NCBI RefSeq assembly: GCF_030272615.1
Contig: NC_081406.1
Coordinates: forward strand, 233,606,396 to 233,670,395
Origin: Cryptomeria japonica
Lineage: Eukaryota; Streptophyta; Pinopsida; Cupressales; Cupressaceae
DNA: 64,000 nt
Direction of reading: 5' to 3'
Below, in pieces: positions 1 through 11,903 of the stretch. The position numbers were made by a program, and so were the translations under genes. Numbering within the stretch: the stretch's first letter is position 1; every line of letters starts with the position of its first letter. The notes beneath the pieces are model-generated. The model had not been told where the DNA came from. It did not search any database and saw only the letters and a list, made by a program, of their open reading frames with translations.

Positions 1-150
1 TCCTTTTCCTTTTAAGTGCTTCTAGGTTGTGATTTCTAGCATAAATCAAGGGTTATAACTACTGATTTTTGGCCCCAAAGGCTTCCTTCCTTTTCCTTTT
101 AAGTGCTTCTAGGTTGTGATTTCTAGCATAAATCAAGGGTTATAACTACT
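1..150. repeat. Tandem duplication, 87-bp period
   Basis: Positions 1-63 recur without visible change at 88-150, both carrying the phrase tgcttctaggttgtgatttc. The 24 bases between them complete one 87-bp period. The first unit may extend left of the window. No coding content is seen. Confidence 0.9.
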
Positions 151-1733
151 TTGGTCATGGGAATCCATGGTTTGGTACCATTCATGGCGTTTTAGGAGTA
201 ACAATGGCTTATATGTTCTCCTTAGTTTGGTCAAGTATTTGATCATTTCCAGGAGCTATATAGGTCTAAGATTTCTTTGTAATAAGGGTTGGTCATTTGG
301 GTTTCCTCAATTCACATAGTGCTAATATATACAATCTAGGGTTTGAAAAAGTGTGTATTTATTCATCATCTAGGCATTTCATCAAAGAGGTTGCAAAAAC
401 AAAACTACTATAGAAAATATTTAGTCTTGTGTCTCCTTGGCATGTTGTAGATATTTTGGAAAGTTTTGAGCAGAGAGGAGTGATAAGCACTTTTTTTTTT
501 TTTTGTATCTTTCCTTGACCACTTAGTATTATAATTGTAATATGAACTAAATAAGTGTAATAGCACTTTAAATTCAATATAGAAATTACTATTTGTACTG
601 GTCTTTTTGATGCCGCATGTGAATGTCTACAAATTAGGAAAGGGATGATTAAGAAGACTTGGTTACACAATGGCATTTTTTTTTTTTTTTCTTATCTAAT
701 GCTTTTATGGTTGGATTTGACTTTGCAACCCAATAAGACATTGATCTTGAGAAGCTTGACACTCCATCCTCTAAAAGAACACATCATTTATCATTAATGT
801 AGAAGATAATTTTAGGATTTGTGTAGATTATGATTCGATCTAGTTCCAACAATGGAAACATCTTTGTGAGCTCATATAAATCATTCCCAAATCATCTTCT
901 TGCACTCATATTTTGCATTCTTTGCATTAATGTCTTTCTCAACTAAATAGAGGTCATTGCAATGGGCAACCTTAATCTAGTAACAACTTTTAGGATTAAA
1001 GATTACACTTTAGTACCATTGCATCCCATTTTTCATGTGTCATTGTTGAATTGTAGTTAAAAACCTTGTCGTAGGTTGCATCTCAGAACACATTCTTAGG
1101 CCTACCTAATCCCAAAGTGTAGTAGATACTATCTACTCTGGTTGTTAGCTTTTAGTCCTTTATAATCCATTGACGAATTATTCTTTTACCCATATGAATT
1201 ACATCCTCTAGCCTTGCTAAAAACACTATTTACTAGAATTATGACAGTGTTGTTTTAGGACCTAATAGAACTTATTCTTAGTACAATATACAATTAAGTG
1301 GCTCTTGGTTTATAAAGCTAAACAATTAGTACAAAGAGTGCACCAAAAGCTAAGTGTTCACAAGACATACATTGTTTTACTTATCAAATAAAACGACTAC
1401 TTTATATAATATATAAATAGTAACTTCACTTCTCATAAGTCACATCACTATAAAATTAATAATAGATATTTGAGAAACTTCTAAATTATAAAGCAAATAT
1501 TTCTAATATTTTTTTTAATCAAAACAACATTACAATCCAATCCAATCCAAGACTTTAACATAAAAAGTGCATCATTTCTCACTTAAAATATACATAAATA
1601 AATGAATAAATATAAATGATTCTAATGACCATTAATTATCCATCAGACTAGGAATAGACTAACAATATAGAAGCACTGGCCTAAGAATCAGAAGCAGGAA
1701 GCAGCCTAGTAATGTTGAAAAATCCCAAAAAGA
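151..1733. other. Intergenic, AT-rich, no feature recognised
   Basis: This stretch lies downstream of the peroxiredoxin Q gene. It has poly-T runs near 489-504 and 675-690 and AT-rich sequence from about 1380 to 1660, which should include the gene's 3' UTR just below 1733. The small open frames here have no recognisable domain and low-complexity composition. I see no LTR, tRNA or gene. Confidence 0.5.
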
Positions 1734-2703
1734 TTACAGACTCTCGAGCATTTTAAGGGTCTCCTCAACATGTTTCTCTGGCTGAAATTGGTTGTTATAT
1801 ACAAGCTGGACTACTCCGTTCTTGTCAAGAACATACGTCTCCCTGCCAGGCAGTGACCCAAAGAAGTCCCCTGGAACTCCCCATTCTTTTCTCACCTTGT
1901 TCCCTTCGTCACTTAGCAATGTGAAAGGAAGCCTGTATTTCTTTGCAAAGGCCTGGAGAAAGCACAGCTCAGCCATTGTCTTGCTTACTCAAGGAAAAAA
2001 CTGTACACAGAAACAAAAATGATGAATTCATAGGAAATGCAAGGGAGACTCACCTTGTGAGATTCAGGGCCATCTGCACTAATTCCAATAACGTCAGCAC
2101 CGGCCTTTTTGAACTTCTCATAAGAGTCTCTAAAAGCACAAGCCTGACCCCGAAATGGAAAACACATTAAATCATCAATTGCCCTTCCAAATTTGCAGAA
2201 GTTGCAGATAATTGAGACTCTAAAGAAAAAGTTTGGGGGCTTTTACCTCTTTAGTACAGCCTGGGGTTTCATCTCCAGGATAAAAGTAGAGCACCACTGG
2301 TTTGCCCTTGAACTTGGAGAGACTCACGATTCGGCCCTCTTGGTCTTTTAGGTTAAACGGTGGTGGCACAGATCCTTTGGCTACCTAAGTTTCACAATGC
2401 AAAACAGAGGAAAAAAGCCCAAAAGATTAAAACCTAAAAACGGAGCAGTTAAACTATAAACTGAAGAATGAAAGCATTCCATCCTACCTTAGCAGCATAA
2501 ACTATCATTCGCTTTGACTGAATTGCTGTGGGCTTATACCGAGCTGGTGTTATGGTGATTTTAGTCCCGAATAGCTGAGAACTCCCTGATGAGAGTACTG
2601 TGTTGGGTGAGCAGGATTCCAATCCGTGGGGCTTCATGTAAGCTGTGGGAGCAGCATTGAAAGGTAATACATACTTTGGGAGAGAAAGCAATGATAATGC
2701 CAT
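1734..2703 (-). CDS. PRXQ: Peroxiredoxin Q, chloroplast, four exons
   Basis: Thiol peroxidase of the PrxQ/BCP class; the plant family reduces peroxides in the chloroplast using thioredoxin. Coding exons on the minus strand are 2488-2703, 2247-2384, 2054-2143 and 1734-1952, all with GT-AG introns in phase 0, giving 220 residues, a normal length for plant PrxQ. Residues 1 to about 70 are Ser/Thr-rich and basic with few acids, as in a transit peptide. The mature part begins near [15 protein letters not shown]. The peroxidatic Cys is at about 115 in DETPGCTKE and the resolving Cys five residues later (about 120) in [11 protein letters not shown], the PrxQ arrangement. The C-terminal half has the conserved [18 protein letters not shown] and [11 protein letters not shown] stretches. 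The start at 2703 is the first Met giving a transit peptide in frame. No break is visible, so this is probably functional. Codon use and GC differ clearly from the surrounding AT-rich repeats. Confidence 0.95.
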
Positions 2704-2953
2704 GGCTAAGGCAAACAGAAGAAGCTTGCCCTGTTGGGAATTTGAAATGAGGAGCGGAATTAGTGTGAGGAGAGAAATCGATGGGGGGAGATGTTTTTGC
2801 TTCCTCCGGGGTAGTAGATAGATAGTCGTCTCCGTGGCAGCTTTTTGACCTCACCCATGTGTACTTCAAAACCGGGTCGTAAACAAGATCCTCAGGATCA
2901 CCGTATTTATGGGGATTTGCCCACCACTTAACTTTGAAGTCGCCTTGTAACAT
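2561..2953 (-). CDS. Uncharacterised upstream ORF overlapping the PRXQ start
   Basis: A 130-codon frame, out of frame with PRXQ, starts 250 bases upstream of its ATG and ends inside PRXQ exon 1. The first 50 residues look like real protein: KWWANPHKYGDPEDLVYDP is followed by YTWVRSKSCHGDDY. The remainder looks like noise. I do not recognise a family. It could be a conserved upstream ORF in the PRXQ leader, a leftover exon of another gene, or chance. Confidence 0.25.
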   Translation of the reverse strand: MLQGDFKVKWWANPHKYGDPEDLVYDPVLKYTWVRSKSCHGDDYLSTTPEEAKTSPPIDFSPHTNSAPHFKFPTGQASSVCLSHGIIIAFSPKVCITFQCCSHSLHEAPRIGILLTQHSTLIREFSAIRD

Positions 2954-5900
2954 GGGAGGATAGGAGGTGTTGCAACATTTTCCACTAAGTCAAGCCCATG
3001 CTACTTCCTAGAAGGCAAAGGGCAAATTGTGTGATGGTTTATTTTATTTTATATATTACTTACATGAATATGGTAATGGTGAAATTTACAAATTCTTATT
3101 TAGTTTTGGGTTATTTTTAAATAATGGTTTCGTATTATAATATTTTGATAATTATTAAATTTTCATTCTAAATTAAAATGGTATTCTTTAAATTGTTTTG
3201 AATATAGAGTCTTCATGGATACATTGGATATTAGTTATTGATCTTTTGTATGGCTAGTAATGGAATCAAGATCTACAGTGGGGTTCAAATAAAGATGCAG
3301 ACATTTTGATATTGTATGATGATGATGTAGCTCCTTGTGTGATTCGCTACTGATGGCACCAAACTTCAAAATGGTGTTGCTATTCCTAGGGCTTTTTTGT
3401 TCTGGAATGTTTTTAAGCCAAATTTGGATCTTCTACAAATCATAAAGGGAGAAAGAACTCTAGGCTTGTTAAAGAGGATCAAGTGAGAGAACAAATGAGA
3501 TAAAGGGTTTGAGAAGGCCCTTTTTGTGGAAAGTAGGGTATTCCTTTATGGATGCCATAACAAGCTTATTGACAAAGAATAAGTATACCCTTTTTTCACA
3601 TGGTTTGTCACCCAAAGTTTGGCCTTTTAAGTACATTTGACTTAGGTGTTAATACTAGAATACATGCTTATTTCATGGAAGGCCTTACTTTTTTGTGAAA
3701 TTTTGATCTTGTTTCATTTCAAGAGCCTTAAGAAAAGGGATTACAAGATTCCTCCCAGGGGGAGGTTAAGTCTTTGACTTGCTTTTGGCCTAGTCTTTCT
3801 AATTTACATTAATGGATCTCTAATACTTGGTGGCCCATCTTGGAGAATAACCTATAGATTTACACTTGTGAGCGAGGTTTATTATTGTTGTTTTTTATTA
3901 TGCCAAGAATCAAGGTGCTATTCTATGTGATCATTTCTAGTTTTTAGGTAATAACTCATTCATGCTTAAACCCTAGCATCCCACTTTAATATGAGGATAT
4001 ATTGAGGTATCATGGAGAATCTACAAGTTGTTTGGAAAGATAGGAATTTGTAATATCGTAAATTGCATCTCATGCAATTTCACATCACATAAGTGCCTCC
4101 ACTTTAAGCTAAATTGGAGATATCCCATGGAGCTTCTATCTATCCACCTGCTTGGCTAGCTTTGTCATTCCTTTTTGTCCTTTTTTCTCAACTATGTTGA
4201 CTATTTGACGCGAGGACATCTACTAATGTCCCTTAGAAATGTAGTCTGAAGGTCATCATTGGAGCATTACATTTGCTAATTTTGGTAGTGTAACACCTCC
4301 TTCTGCATCCACCAATGTCACGATTTCCTTTTGAGTTGTTTATCTTGACTTTTTGCTCCATTATTCCTATCTAGCCCCTCTAATCATTTGAAATAATTCT
4401 TCTAGGCATTCTTGATTGTTTTCGTCTGTTTTCACTATGTTCACAATCATCATTGTTGCACTCATTCATTGCTCTCATTCACTATTGTTTCCTCCGTATA
4501 TCTGAATATTGTTGTGCTCATCTTCAATCTAGAAGGCTTTTTCTTTTTTAGTGTTGAAGAGGATTTTCTTCCCTCTTGTTTGTTGATCTTTTATCATCAC
4601 ATCTCCATTAGAATATCAAATATGTTGTTTCTTCCTTTGTTTATCTTTTATCTATCTTATTTGTTCGCGGGGGTGGAAACACCAAAGTGGGGGTCTGAAT
4701 ATGGTAGACCTCTTAAATGCAACCCCAACATCTCCTTTTCTTTAGTTTTGTGTGCAGGTTTGTTGGAGAGGGATCATGCTTGTTGGAAGCTTCATTCTAT
4801 GGATTCTTGTGAGCTTTTCCAGTCTAATATTTATTTTCATCTTTATTATGGGTATGTGTCGGATCATGGTAAGCCAAATAGGCCCTTAAGTGGCAATGAA
4901 AATCAGAAAAACAAAGTTAGGCAACTTGACATAAAAATTTGAATAAGTTGCCAACATTATTTCAAAAATTTGTAAGAATAGAATTTGTAGAAAATTGAAT
5001 GTAGTTTCTAAGTTGCTAGTTGCTTTCTGAAAAATAATTAATCTATTTGATGAAAATTTGAAATTTCAATGTAGTATTACTAAAATTTCAGGAAAAAGAT
5101 AAGAAGCAGGTGTATGTCTGACTACCCTAACCACAATCAAATCATAATATTTTTTTATAAGATTTTAGACATAAGTAGAAGACTCATGTCCAATGTGACA
5201 CATATTTTTTTTATTTTTTTTGAAATATATAATTAATTATGATTTTTTTATAACTTTAAAAAAAATAAAAAAACTCGTATACATCTGACCACCATAACTT
5301 GGTCAAAACTTTATGAAATTTAGTTGTTTTTTTATAAATCCTATAGTATACGAAGCACAGAATGTGACACATGTTTTGGATTCAAAAAATGTGATACCGT
5401 TTGAAAGTTATAGATATTTTTCAATCAGCCTATCAATCAAGACTTTAGTCAGGATATCACCACTTTTTGGCCCCTCATGATCCTGCACATACCCTTATTG
5501 TTGTCTATATTTGTTTACTGTCATTTTATACTTTTCATAACATTAAAAACATAAAACCCCAAGTTTCTATCACTTTCGTATTTTATGTATATCGACACAC
5601 TTTCCTTTCATGTTCAATTCAATTCAATTTCAAGGTTGATTCTAAAACTAGGGTTTGACTTAGGCAAACTCCTTTCTACCCAACATGTTCCCTCTTTTCT
5701 ATTGTGTAGGAACATGTGGCACACCTACAAAAATTGTTACAGTCTAAATAGGTGGAGATCTACAATTTGCAATTCATCAGAGTAGAAACTATCAAGGGTG
5801 GGTTGAGCATAGCAACCTAGTCACTACACTTTTGCCTCAAATTTGGATTGTGTTATGGTTCTGGTTTGTGTTGTTGTATTCTTTTTCCTTCTTTTCCCTA

Positions 5901-6499
5901 ATTCACATAGTCACTTTCAAGTACCCCTCACGAGGGATTATTGAATTAACCTTGTGCCTTAGAACATCTTAGGACAAGTGGATCATTCTCCCTCTCAATG
6001 TAATCAAAGCAAAAACAGGCCTAGGTAAGTTTATATATACATGCATATACATATATATACATACACACGTACATGTTAATGTAATGAAGCATACATAATA
6101 TCTTACTAATTTTTTATGAAAATTTACCAAAAGTTACAAAATACACAAGAAGAATCTATAATATGAACATAATAAACAATATATACAAAGCTCATGCAAT
6201 TTTATTTTTACATCATAGTTAGAAATAATGTTTTGAGTATTTCCCATTTACTAGTAATGTTACTTCTTCACCATTTAGGGTTTTTAAATGATAGTTACTA
6301 CTATAGAGCTTCCTATATCCACTTGTGATCTAGGTCTATCTAACAACTTCTATAACTTAGGGATTAACTATCTAACATTGAGAAACCCTTAATGGACTAT
6401 AGGTTGCATTTTAATTTTCAACCCATTGATGTATACTTAAAATGGGTCAACATTGTATGTGCACTATGACTCTACCTAGTTTTGTCATTATATTAAGTT
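2954..6499. other. Intergenic sequence with no recognised gene
   Basis: AT-rich DNA between PRXQ and the first LTR element. 3300-4400 is of more mixed composition and may be an old decayed element, but I cannot place a domain in it. The 176-codon open frame at 4412-4942 is Phe/Leu/Ile/His-rich with no motif and is probably chance. A short ATAC/ATAT dinucleotide-like run lies near 6030-6068. No LTR pair or RNA gene seen. Confidence 0.5.
3047..3055 (-). promoter_or_regulatory. Possible TATA box of PRXQ
   Basis: Read on the minus strand this is TATATAAAA, about 350 bases upstream of the PRXQ start codon, in an AT-rich run. A start site about 30 bases downstream would give a leader of roughly 320 bases containing the 2561-2953 ORF. 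This is the best TATA-like site close to the gene, but AT-rich plant DNA yields such matches by chance. Confidence 0.3.
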
Positions 6500-7982
6500 T
6501 GTTGGTATGATGATATTGAGAAGGTTGTTGGAGATTGATGATATAATTGATAAAGGATGATTACTGTCTTAATAATATTATTTTGTCATTGATGTCAAAC
6601 AATTGATTTCCTGATTCAGTATGATGTTGCCATATCTTAAAGAGTATGTTTTGATGAGTATAAAGATGTTGGTAAGTGACACAAAAAGAATGTGAAAAGG
6701 AAGGGGAGTAATAAGTTATTCAATGGCCAACTATTACTGAGTTAGACAGTGATGATATTATGTTATTTTGATTGTTTTGATATCCTATATGTGTGTATTC
6801 AAAGACTCAATAAGAAGGAGAAAAGATTTCATGTAATAGAATGAGTAAAGGTTTGATGCTATTCTATTTTACCGAGCAAGGAGCTAGTCGGTAAACACCA
6901 AGGTTATCAGTATCGATTAAAGAAGAAAGAATGTCTACCATGTAAAGTTCAGTATTTATCGAGTATCAACTGAGTAGTAACAGAATGCATTGGATGAATA
7001 AATACATTATTAAATGAAGGATGCCAATGAGCTAGAGATTTATGGAAGATTGGAATGTCGTGCAAGAAGTTTGTTAAGGATCAATGGCAATGAAAATTCA
7101 AGAGTTGGATCTACAACACAGATTGAATGGTCATAATCAAGCACAAGTACCAAGGAAGGTATACAAGTTCCAAGGCAAGATAAAACATTTTTTCAGTTTG
7201 AAGGATTCAATGAACCTAGTCCAATTTGAAGATCTGATGGCTAAGATTAATCATGGGAAATGTGATTAAGGAGATTAAGTGGTTAGGAATTGCTTATAAA
7301 TAAGGAAAAGTTGATGAACAAAAGAAGCGGGCAAATAGCAGAGCAGTGATACTGTAGAGGTGATTACCGAGTACAGAAGATTGAAGATCTGATTGAAGAA
7401 CAAATTGAGAAGCCCAGCAAGGAGGAAGATAAGTCTTATGACAAGATTATTTTGAGCACATAGAGTCTGCTTTAACATTTCAAATGTGAAGTTGCAAGTA
7501 TATTTTATTACTGTTATTTATTTTTGTAAGTGACAGGAAATCTCTTAACCGAGTGGACCTAACAGTCTTATTTGTAAATCCTCTAGCAAGGTAACATTCT
7601 GAATGAGTGTTTGAAGTCCTTTGACAAGGTCACTTCTAACAAAGTGCAAGATTCTGATAGATCTGAGGGAAATCCCTTGATCGGGTCACATCTAGCAATG
7701 TGTTTATGTAATCTTTAATAGGATTGGCTTTTAACCAAGCATACTCTAGAAGAGTATATTTTCTTAGTGGGTCCGAAATCCCACATTGGTTTTTCCCTAT
7801 TTGGCTTTCCACATTAAATCTAGTGTTAAATGTGTTTTGTTGTTTCAAGTTTATCAGTTTATGAGTTTGAATGATTTACAGTCATAGTTGCATGTCAAGT
7901 AAGTTCTACTGAGGTTGAATCTGATGAATATTTTGTATTGTGAGTTTATCTGATTCACCCCCCCCCTCTCATCTGACTAACA
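6500..7982 (+). repeat. 5' LTR of element A
   Basis: Begins TGTTGGTATGATG (alternative start 6526) and ends CTGACTAACA just before the primer site. 6955-7982 matches 11904-12934 closely. It contains the family's LTR hairpin at 7767-7784 (GTGGG, 8-base loop, CCCAC) followed by a GGTTTTTCCC box, and a terminal C-run plus CTCTC box. Confidence 0.8.
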
Positions 7983-7984
7983 AT

Positions 7985-7996
7985 TGGTATCAGAGC
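7985..7996 (+). other. Primer-binding site, initiator Met tRNA type
   Basis: TGGTATCAGAGC follows the LTR end after a two-base spacer. This sequence is complementary to the 3' end of plant initiator methionine tRNA and is the usual copia primer site. It fixes the LTR boundary and the plus orientation. Confidence 0.9.
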
Positions 7997-8044
7997 TAGA
8001 AATCCGGAAGAAAAGTTTAAAGGAACTTGAGGCAAGATCTGAAG

Positions 8045-8890
8045 ATGTATAAGAGGGATGAACCAAAGTTGAACAAGTCAAGTTTCTCCACATGGCAGAA
8101 AAGGATGAAGCTGCACTTATCAGGTATTGGATAATATGCAACATATTATCTGGAGAATGATTACACTACACCTAGCACCTAGCCGATGACAATGGAAGAG
8201 ATAAAGGCAAAGCAAGAACATATTCAAGCAATGATTGAAATAACATCAGCATTGACTGACTCAGAGTTTAATGATCTAGAAGGTTGTAATGATGCCAAAG
8301 CTATGTGGAATAAGCTTATATTTGTGTATGGTGGTGATGAACATGTTCAAAGAGCAAAAGTAGATAGTCTAAGAGGACAAATTGAATCCATGAGAATGAA
8401 TGAAGGTGAGAACATAATCCAATACAATACAAGGTTAAAGGAAATTGTCAATCAAATCAAAGGAGTAGGAGGAACTATTGAAGAAAAAGATGTAACAAGT
8501 AAGTTGCTGAGAACACTTCTACCTGCTTATGCCATTCGAGTCTCTGCAATTAATGAATTAAGGTTTGTACCAAACATGCCAGTCTCTTTAGATGCTACTA
8601 TCGATAAGCTACATGCTTTTGAGTTGAGTAATTTTGATAACAATGGGTCTTCGGTTAACAAAGTTGAATCTGCATTCAGTTCTTTTCATCTTGATGAATC
8701 TAATGATTACAATGATAGAATGTATAAGTATGCTGAAGGAAATCACAGTGGAGCAAGTGAGGGATTTCGCAAAAACATGGAAGAAGTACACAAACTATAT
8801 GAGGAAATCAGAAAGCAAGAAGAGTTTGAAGCATTATTGGCCAGAAGATTGCCGAGAGGCAAAGGTAAGTATAAAGGAAAGTTACCTTTG
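8045..8890 (+). pseudogene. Copia gag (UBN2-type), element A, first part
   Basis: From ATG at 8045 the frame gives a retrotransposon gag of the UBN2/gag_2 type, with stops after about 29 residues and again before the long open part that starts at 8186. Recognisable pieces are NDAKAMWNKL, INELRFVPNMP and the basic ARRLPRGKGKYKGK tail that precedes the zinc knuckle in this group. The frame is cut at 8890 by the nested solo LTR; the CCHC knuckle resumes at 10132 in register once the insert and one target-site copy are ignored. Gag would form the virus-like particle. Not functional. Confidence 0.85.
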
Positions 8891-9540
8891 TGTAAAGCGA
8901 AAAATCGAACCCTAGGTGTTCTCCCCCACTCCAAGGAGAAAGGGGGTCACTAGGATTGACGGTTTTCACTTAGGAGGGACTTTACATTCAAAAGAGGGGT
9001 TGAAACCCACAAGATCCAATCCCACACAATGCAGGATTGGATTCTAAATGAGTTTCAAGGGTTGTGACAGCAAGGCTACCCTCTTTTGTAAAGAATGTAG
9101 ATAGAAGATTGAACTAGGAATGTATGTAGAAGCAAGAAAGATTCGCTTATAAACGGAGATAGGAATATAGGATGAAGCTGCAGACCTGGAATTAGCAGTA
9201 AAATGTCGAGATGATGCTATTCTGCAAATTCGAGTGAAAGTTGACAGGACAATAGCGCTCGGCGTGCACACGGTCCTCCGAAAAATCTGCAAAATGAAGG
9301 GGGATCTGTTCGTCTCTGCACAAGGATTCCAGATCTTCAATTACAGCCGCGTACCTGCAACCTACACACAGAAAAGCGAGGACGATTGGGGGGTTAGGGA
9401 TTAGGGGTTTGCCCTTAGGTCAAACCCCGGTTTTGGAATTAACCAAGAAATGAGAATGCTGTAAATGTAAATGTTTGTAATGTAAACAAGTACTGATACC
9501 TTGTTGTAAGAATGTTTGTATTCTTACATGCGAAGGTGTA

Positions 9541-9585
9541 AATGTTGTTGTATGTTGTATGTTGTATGTTGTATGTGGTATGTGA
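9541..9585. repeat. Short tandem repeat of a 7-mer (tgttgta type)
   Basis: Consecutive gttgtat units, about five copies, decaying into gtggtatgtg at the right. Located inside the solo LTR nested in element A. Confidence 0.85.
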
Positions 9586-9866
9586 TCTCCTCTTCAATGG
9601 TTGAATCCTTGTCTTGAATGCAACACTTAGCCTTGAATGGAGACTTAGAATGCTCAATTGCTTGAAGGAATGCTTGAATGTTTGAATGTCGCTTCCGCCT
9701 TTTTTTCATCTACCAAAATGGGAGAGGAAATGTAGTTTATATACTTGTCAATTAGGGTTAAAAGACTGATTTTTCCGACCTTAGGCCGACCTGGGAAGAT
9801 TATTTTCCAATTTGCAAACATAAAGACCCGAGACCCAAAAGAGATCGGGCCCAAAAATAGGGCCAG

Positions 9867-9959
9867 GGACCAGGGCGCTGGGTGCCATGGTCCTGGGGGA
9901 CCAGGGTGCTAGGCGCCATGGTCCTGAAGGACTAGGGCGCTGGGCACCATGGTCCCACC
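9867..9959. repeat. GC-rich 31-bp tandem repeat, three copies
   Basis: Units start at 9867, 9898 and 9929, each beginning ggac and containing the core gccatggtcc or accatggtcc after a gggcgctggg-like block. A degenerate partial copy follows. It is the most GC-rich spot in the first 30 kb and lies within the nested solo LTR. Confidence 0.9.
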
Positions 9960-10131
9960 TCCAGGGACAGCAGGGTGCAAGGAGGATCAGGCCAGGGTGC
10001 TGAAAAATGCAGTTTTTGATGTCATGAACAAGTTTCGGGGTCTCCATTCAAGTTCAGTGTTGCATCGCCATCGTGAAGAACCAAATGCGGTCGAAATTGC
10101 AAGTGTCGCAATTTTAGGACGCTACACTTTG

Positions 10132-11850
10132 AAATGTTTTAACTGTGATAAAATTGGACATATGGCTTCAAACTATCCTGACAAAGAATCTAGTGAAAAG
10201 AGAGAATACCAAGATGACAGACAGATAGACAACCAATACAGAGGGCACCAAGACTTCAGAAGGAGAGATAGAAAGACATGCCTAGTAGCTGATGAGGAAT
10301 CCAATGATGAAAAAATATGATGGGACTGAGACAGAGGAAGTTGTATATGTGGCTATCAAAGATGGATCATATGAAGAAAGGTATGAAGAAAAAGCCTTAA
10401 TATCACACATAAATAATAATGATTCTTGGATCATAGATAATGGATTCTCACATCACATGACAGGTGATAAACACAAGTTTGTTAAATTAGAAGATTATGA
10501 TGGAGGTTATGTAAGATTTGGTAATGATGCACCATGTCCTGTGAAAGGTAAAGGATCTATCACACTTCTTGACAATGCTAAATGTGATGATGTATATTGG
10601 GTTGAAGGTCTGAAATACAATTTGTTGAGTGTAGCACAACTAAACAATATAGGATACTGAATAGAATTTCAGAAAGGAATTGTCAAAGTTCATGACAAAC
10701 AAGGAAAGTTGGCTGCTACCGGGACTCAAACAAGAGGTAATACATTTCATCTTGACTCAACTTGGAACCATTGTCTGTATGCAAAAATAGAAGACACCTA
10801 GTTATGGCATAAAAGGTTTTGTCATGTAAATTTTGATAACCTGATCAAAATAAGTAAGAAGCACCGAGTAAGAGTTCTACCAAGCTTGGAAAAACCTGAA
10901 AATGCAATATGCCGAGGATGCCAGATGGGTAAGATGACAAAATCAAGCTTTACAACTAAGTCTTACACTTCTAAATGAATTTTAGATCTTGTACACACGG
11001 ATCTTTGTGGTCCTATGAAAGTTCAAAGTTATTATGGTGATAAATACTTCATATTATTTGTGGATGATTACTCAAGGATGATGTCATTTATGTTTTTAAA
11101 AGAGAAATCAGAAGCCTTTCAAATGTTCAAATGGTATAAGGCAAGAGTTGAAAATGAAACAGGAAGACAGTTGAAATTTCTAAGATCTGATAGAGGAGGA
11201 GAGTTGATTTCAGATGAATTTAACTTATTTTGCAATGATTATGGTATAAAGAGACACATGTCTGCACTGAGAACACTGCAGCAAAAAGGGATAGCTGAAA
11301 GAAGAAACAGATCAACTGTAGATTGTGCCAGAACCTTGATGATAGAAAAGAGAGTACCTCAAATATTTTGGAGAGAAGCAATAAGCACTGCAGTTTACAC
11401 CCTGAACCAAGTACAATTGAAGAAAGGAACTATGAAGACACCATATGAAATTTGGTATGACAAGAAACCAATGTAAGTTATTTTAAAATATTTGGAAGTA
11501 GATGTTATGTTCACAAAGATGACAAAAATGGAAAATTTGATTAGAAAAGCAAGGAAGGAAAATTTCTTGGTTATTCCTCTAGGAGTAAAGCATTAAAATG
11601 TCTGATCAAATCATCTAACAAAATAGTGGAAAGTGCAAATGTGAAAATTGATGAATTTGCAAAAAGGAATGATGAAGGAAACTCCAAAGAACTAGAAGAT
11701 TATGAAGAGTTTGTATATGTACAACCGAGAAGTCTAACCAAGAAAGCTGATGAAGAAAATACTCTGTTACCAAGTGATGAAGAAGATCATACAGAGCCTA
11801 CTGAGCCTATATTAGCAAAATATGTCAGAAGAAATCATGAATCAAGTTAG
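10132..11850 (+). pseudogene. Copia CCHC knuckle, protease and integrase, element A
   Basis: Continuation of the element A polyprotein. The CCHC knuckle CFNCDKIGHMASNYP has its last Cys replaced by Tyr. After a frameshift near 10310 comes the protease site as WIIDNGFSHHM, with Asn in place of the Ser of the usual DSG. GAG-pre-integrase (LWHKRFCHVNFD) is near 10802. The integrase core has the acidic triad visible as HTDLCGP, LRSDRGGEL and GIAERRN. In-frame stops occur near 10658, 10799, 10976 and 11474, with another frameshift near 11480. The frame runs to about 11850; RT and RNase H are absent because of the deletion at about 11903. Confidence 0.85.
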
Positions 11851-11903
11851 ATTATAGGACATAAGGATGCTCCAGTGATGACAAGGAACAAACTAAGACA
11901 AAA

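Larger units (their letters stand above)
8891..10126. mobile_element. Solo LTR (or small LTR element) nested in gag
   Basis: 1,236 bases with TGTAAAGCG at the left edge and CGCTACA at the right, flanked by the exact 5-bp duplication ctttg (8886-8890 and 10127-10131). Removing it and one ctttg restores the gag frame of element A. It has no coding domain, no internal second LTR and no primer site that I can see, so a solo LTR, perhaps of a gypsy element, is likeliest. It is markedly more GC-rich than its host and carries the 7-mer and 31-bp tandem repeats listed separately. Strand not determined. Confidence 0.85.

Noticed and set aside
4412..4942. 176-codon open frame on the plus strand
   Set aside because: Hydrophobic, His/Phe-rich, low complexity, no domain, no neighbours or splice signals supporting a gene; probably chance in AT-rich DNA.
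9541..9960. CRISPR-like regularly spaced repeats
   Set aside because: Repeats are directly adjacent with no unique spacers, and this is a plant nuclear sequence.
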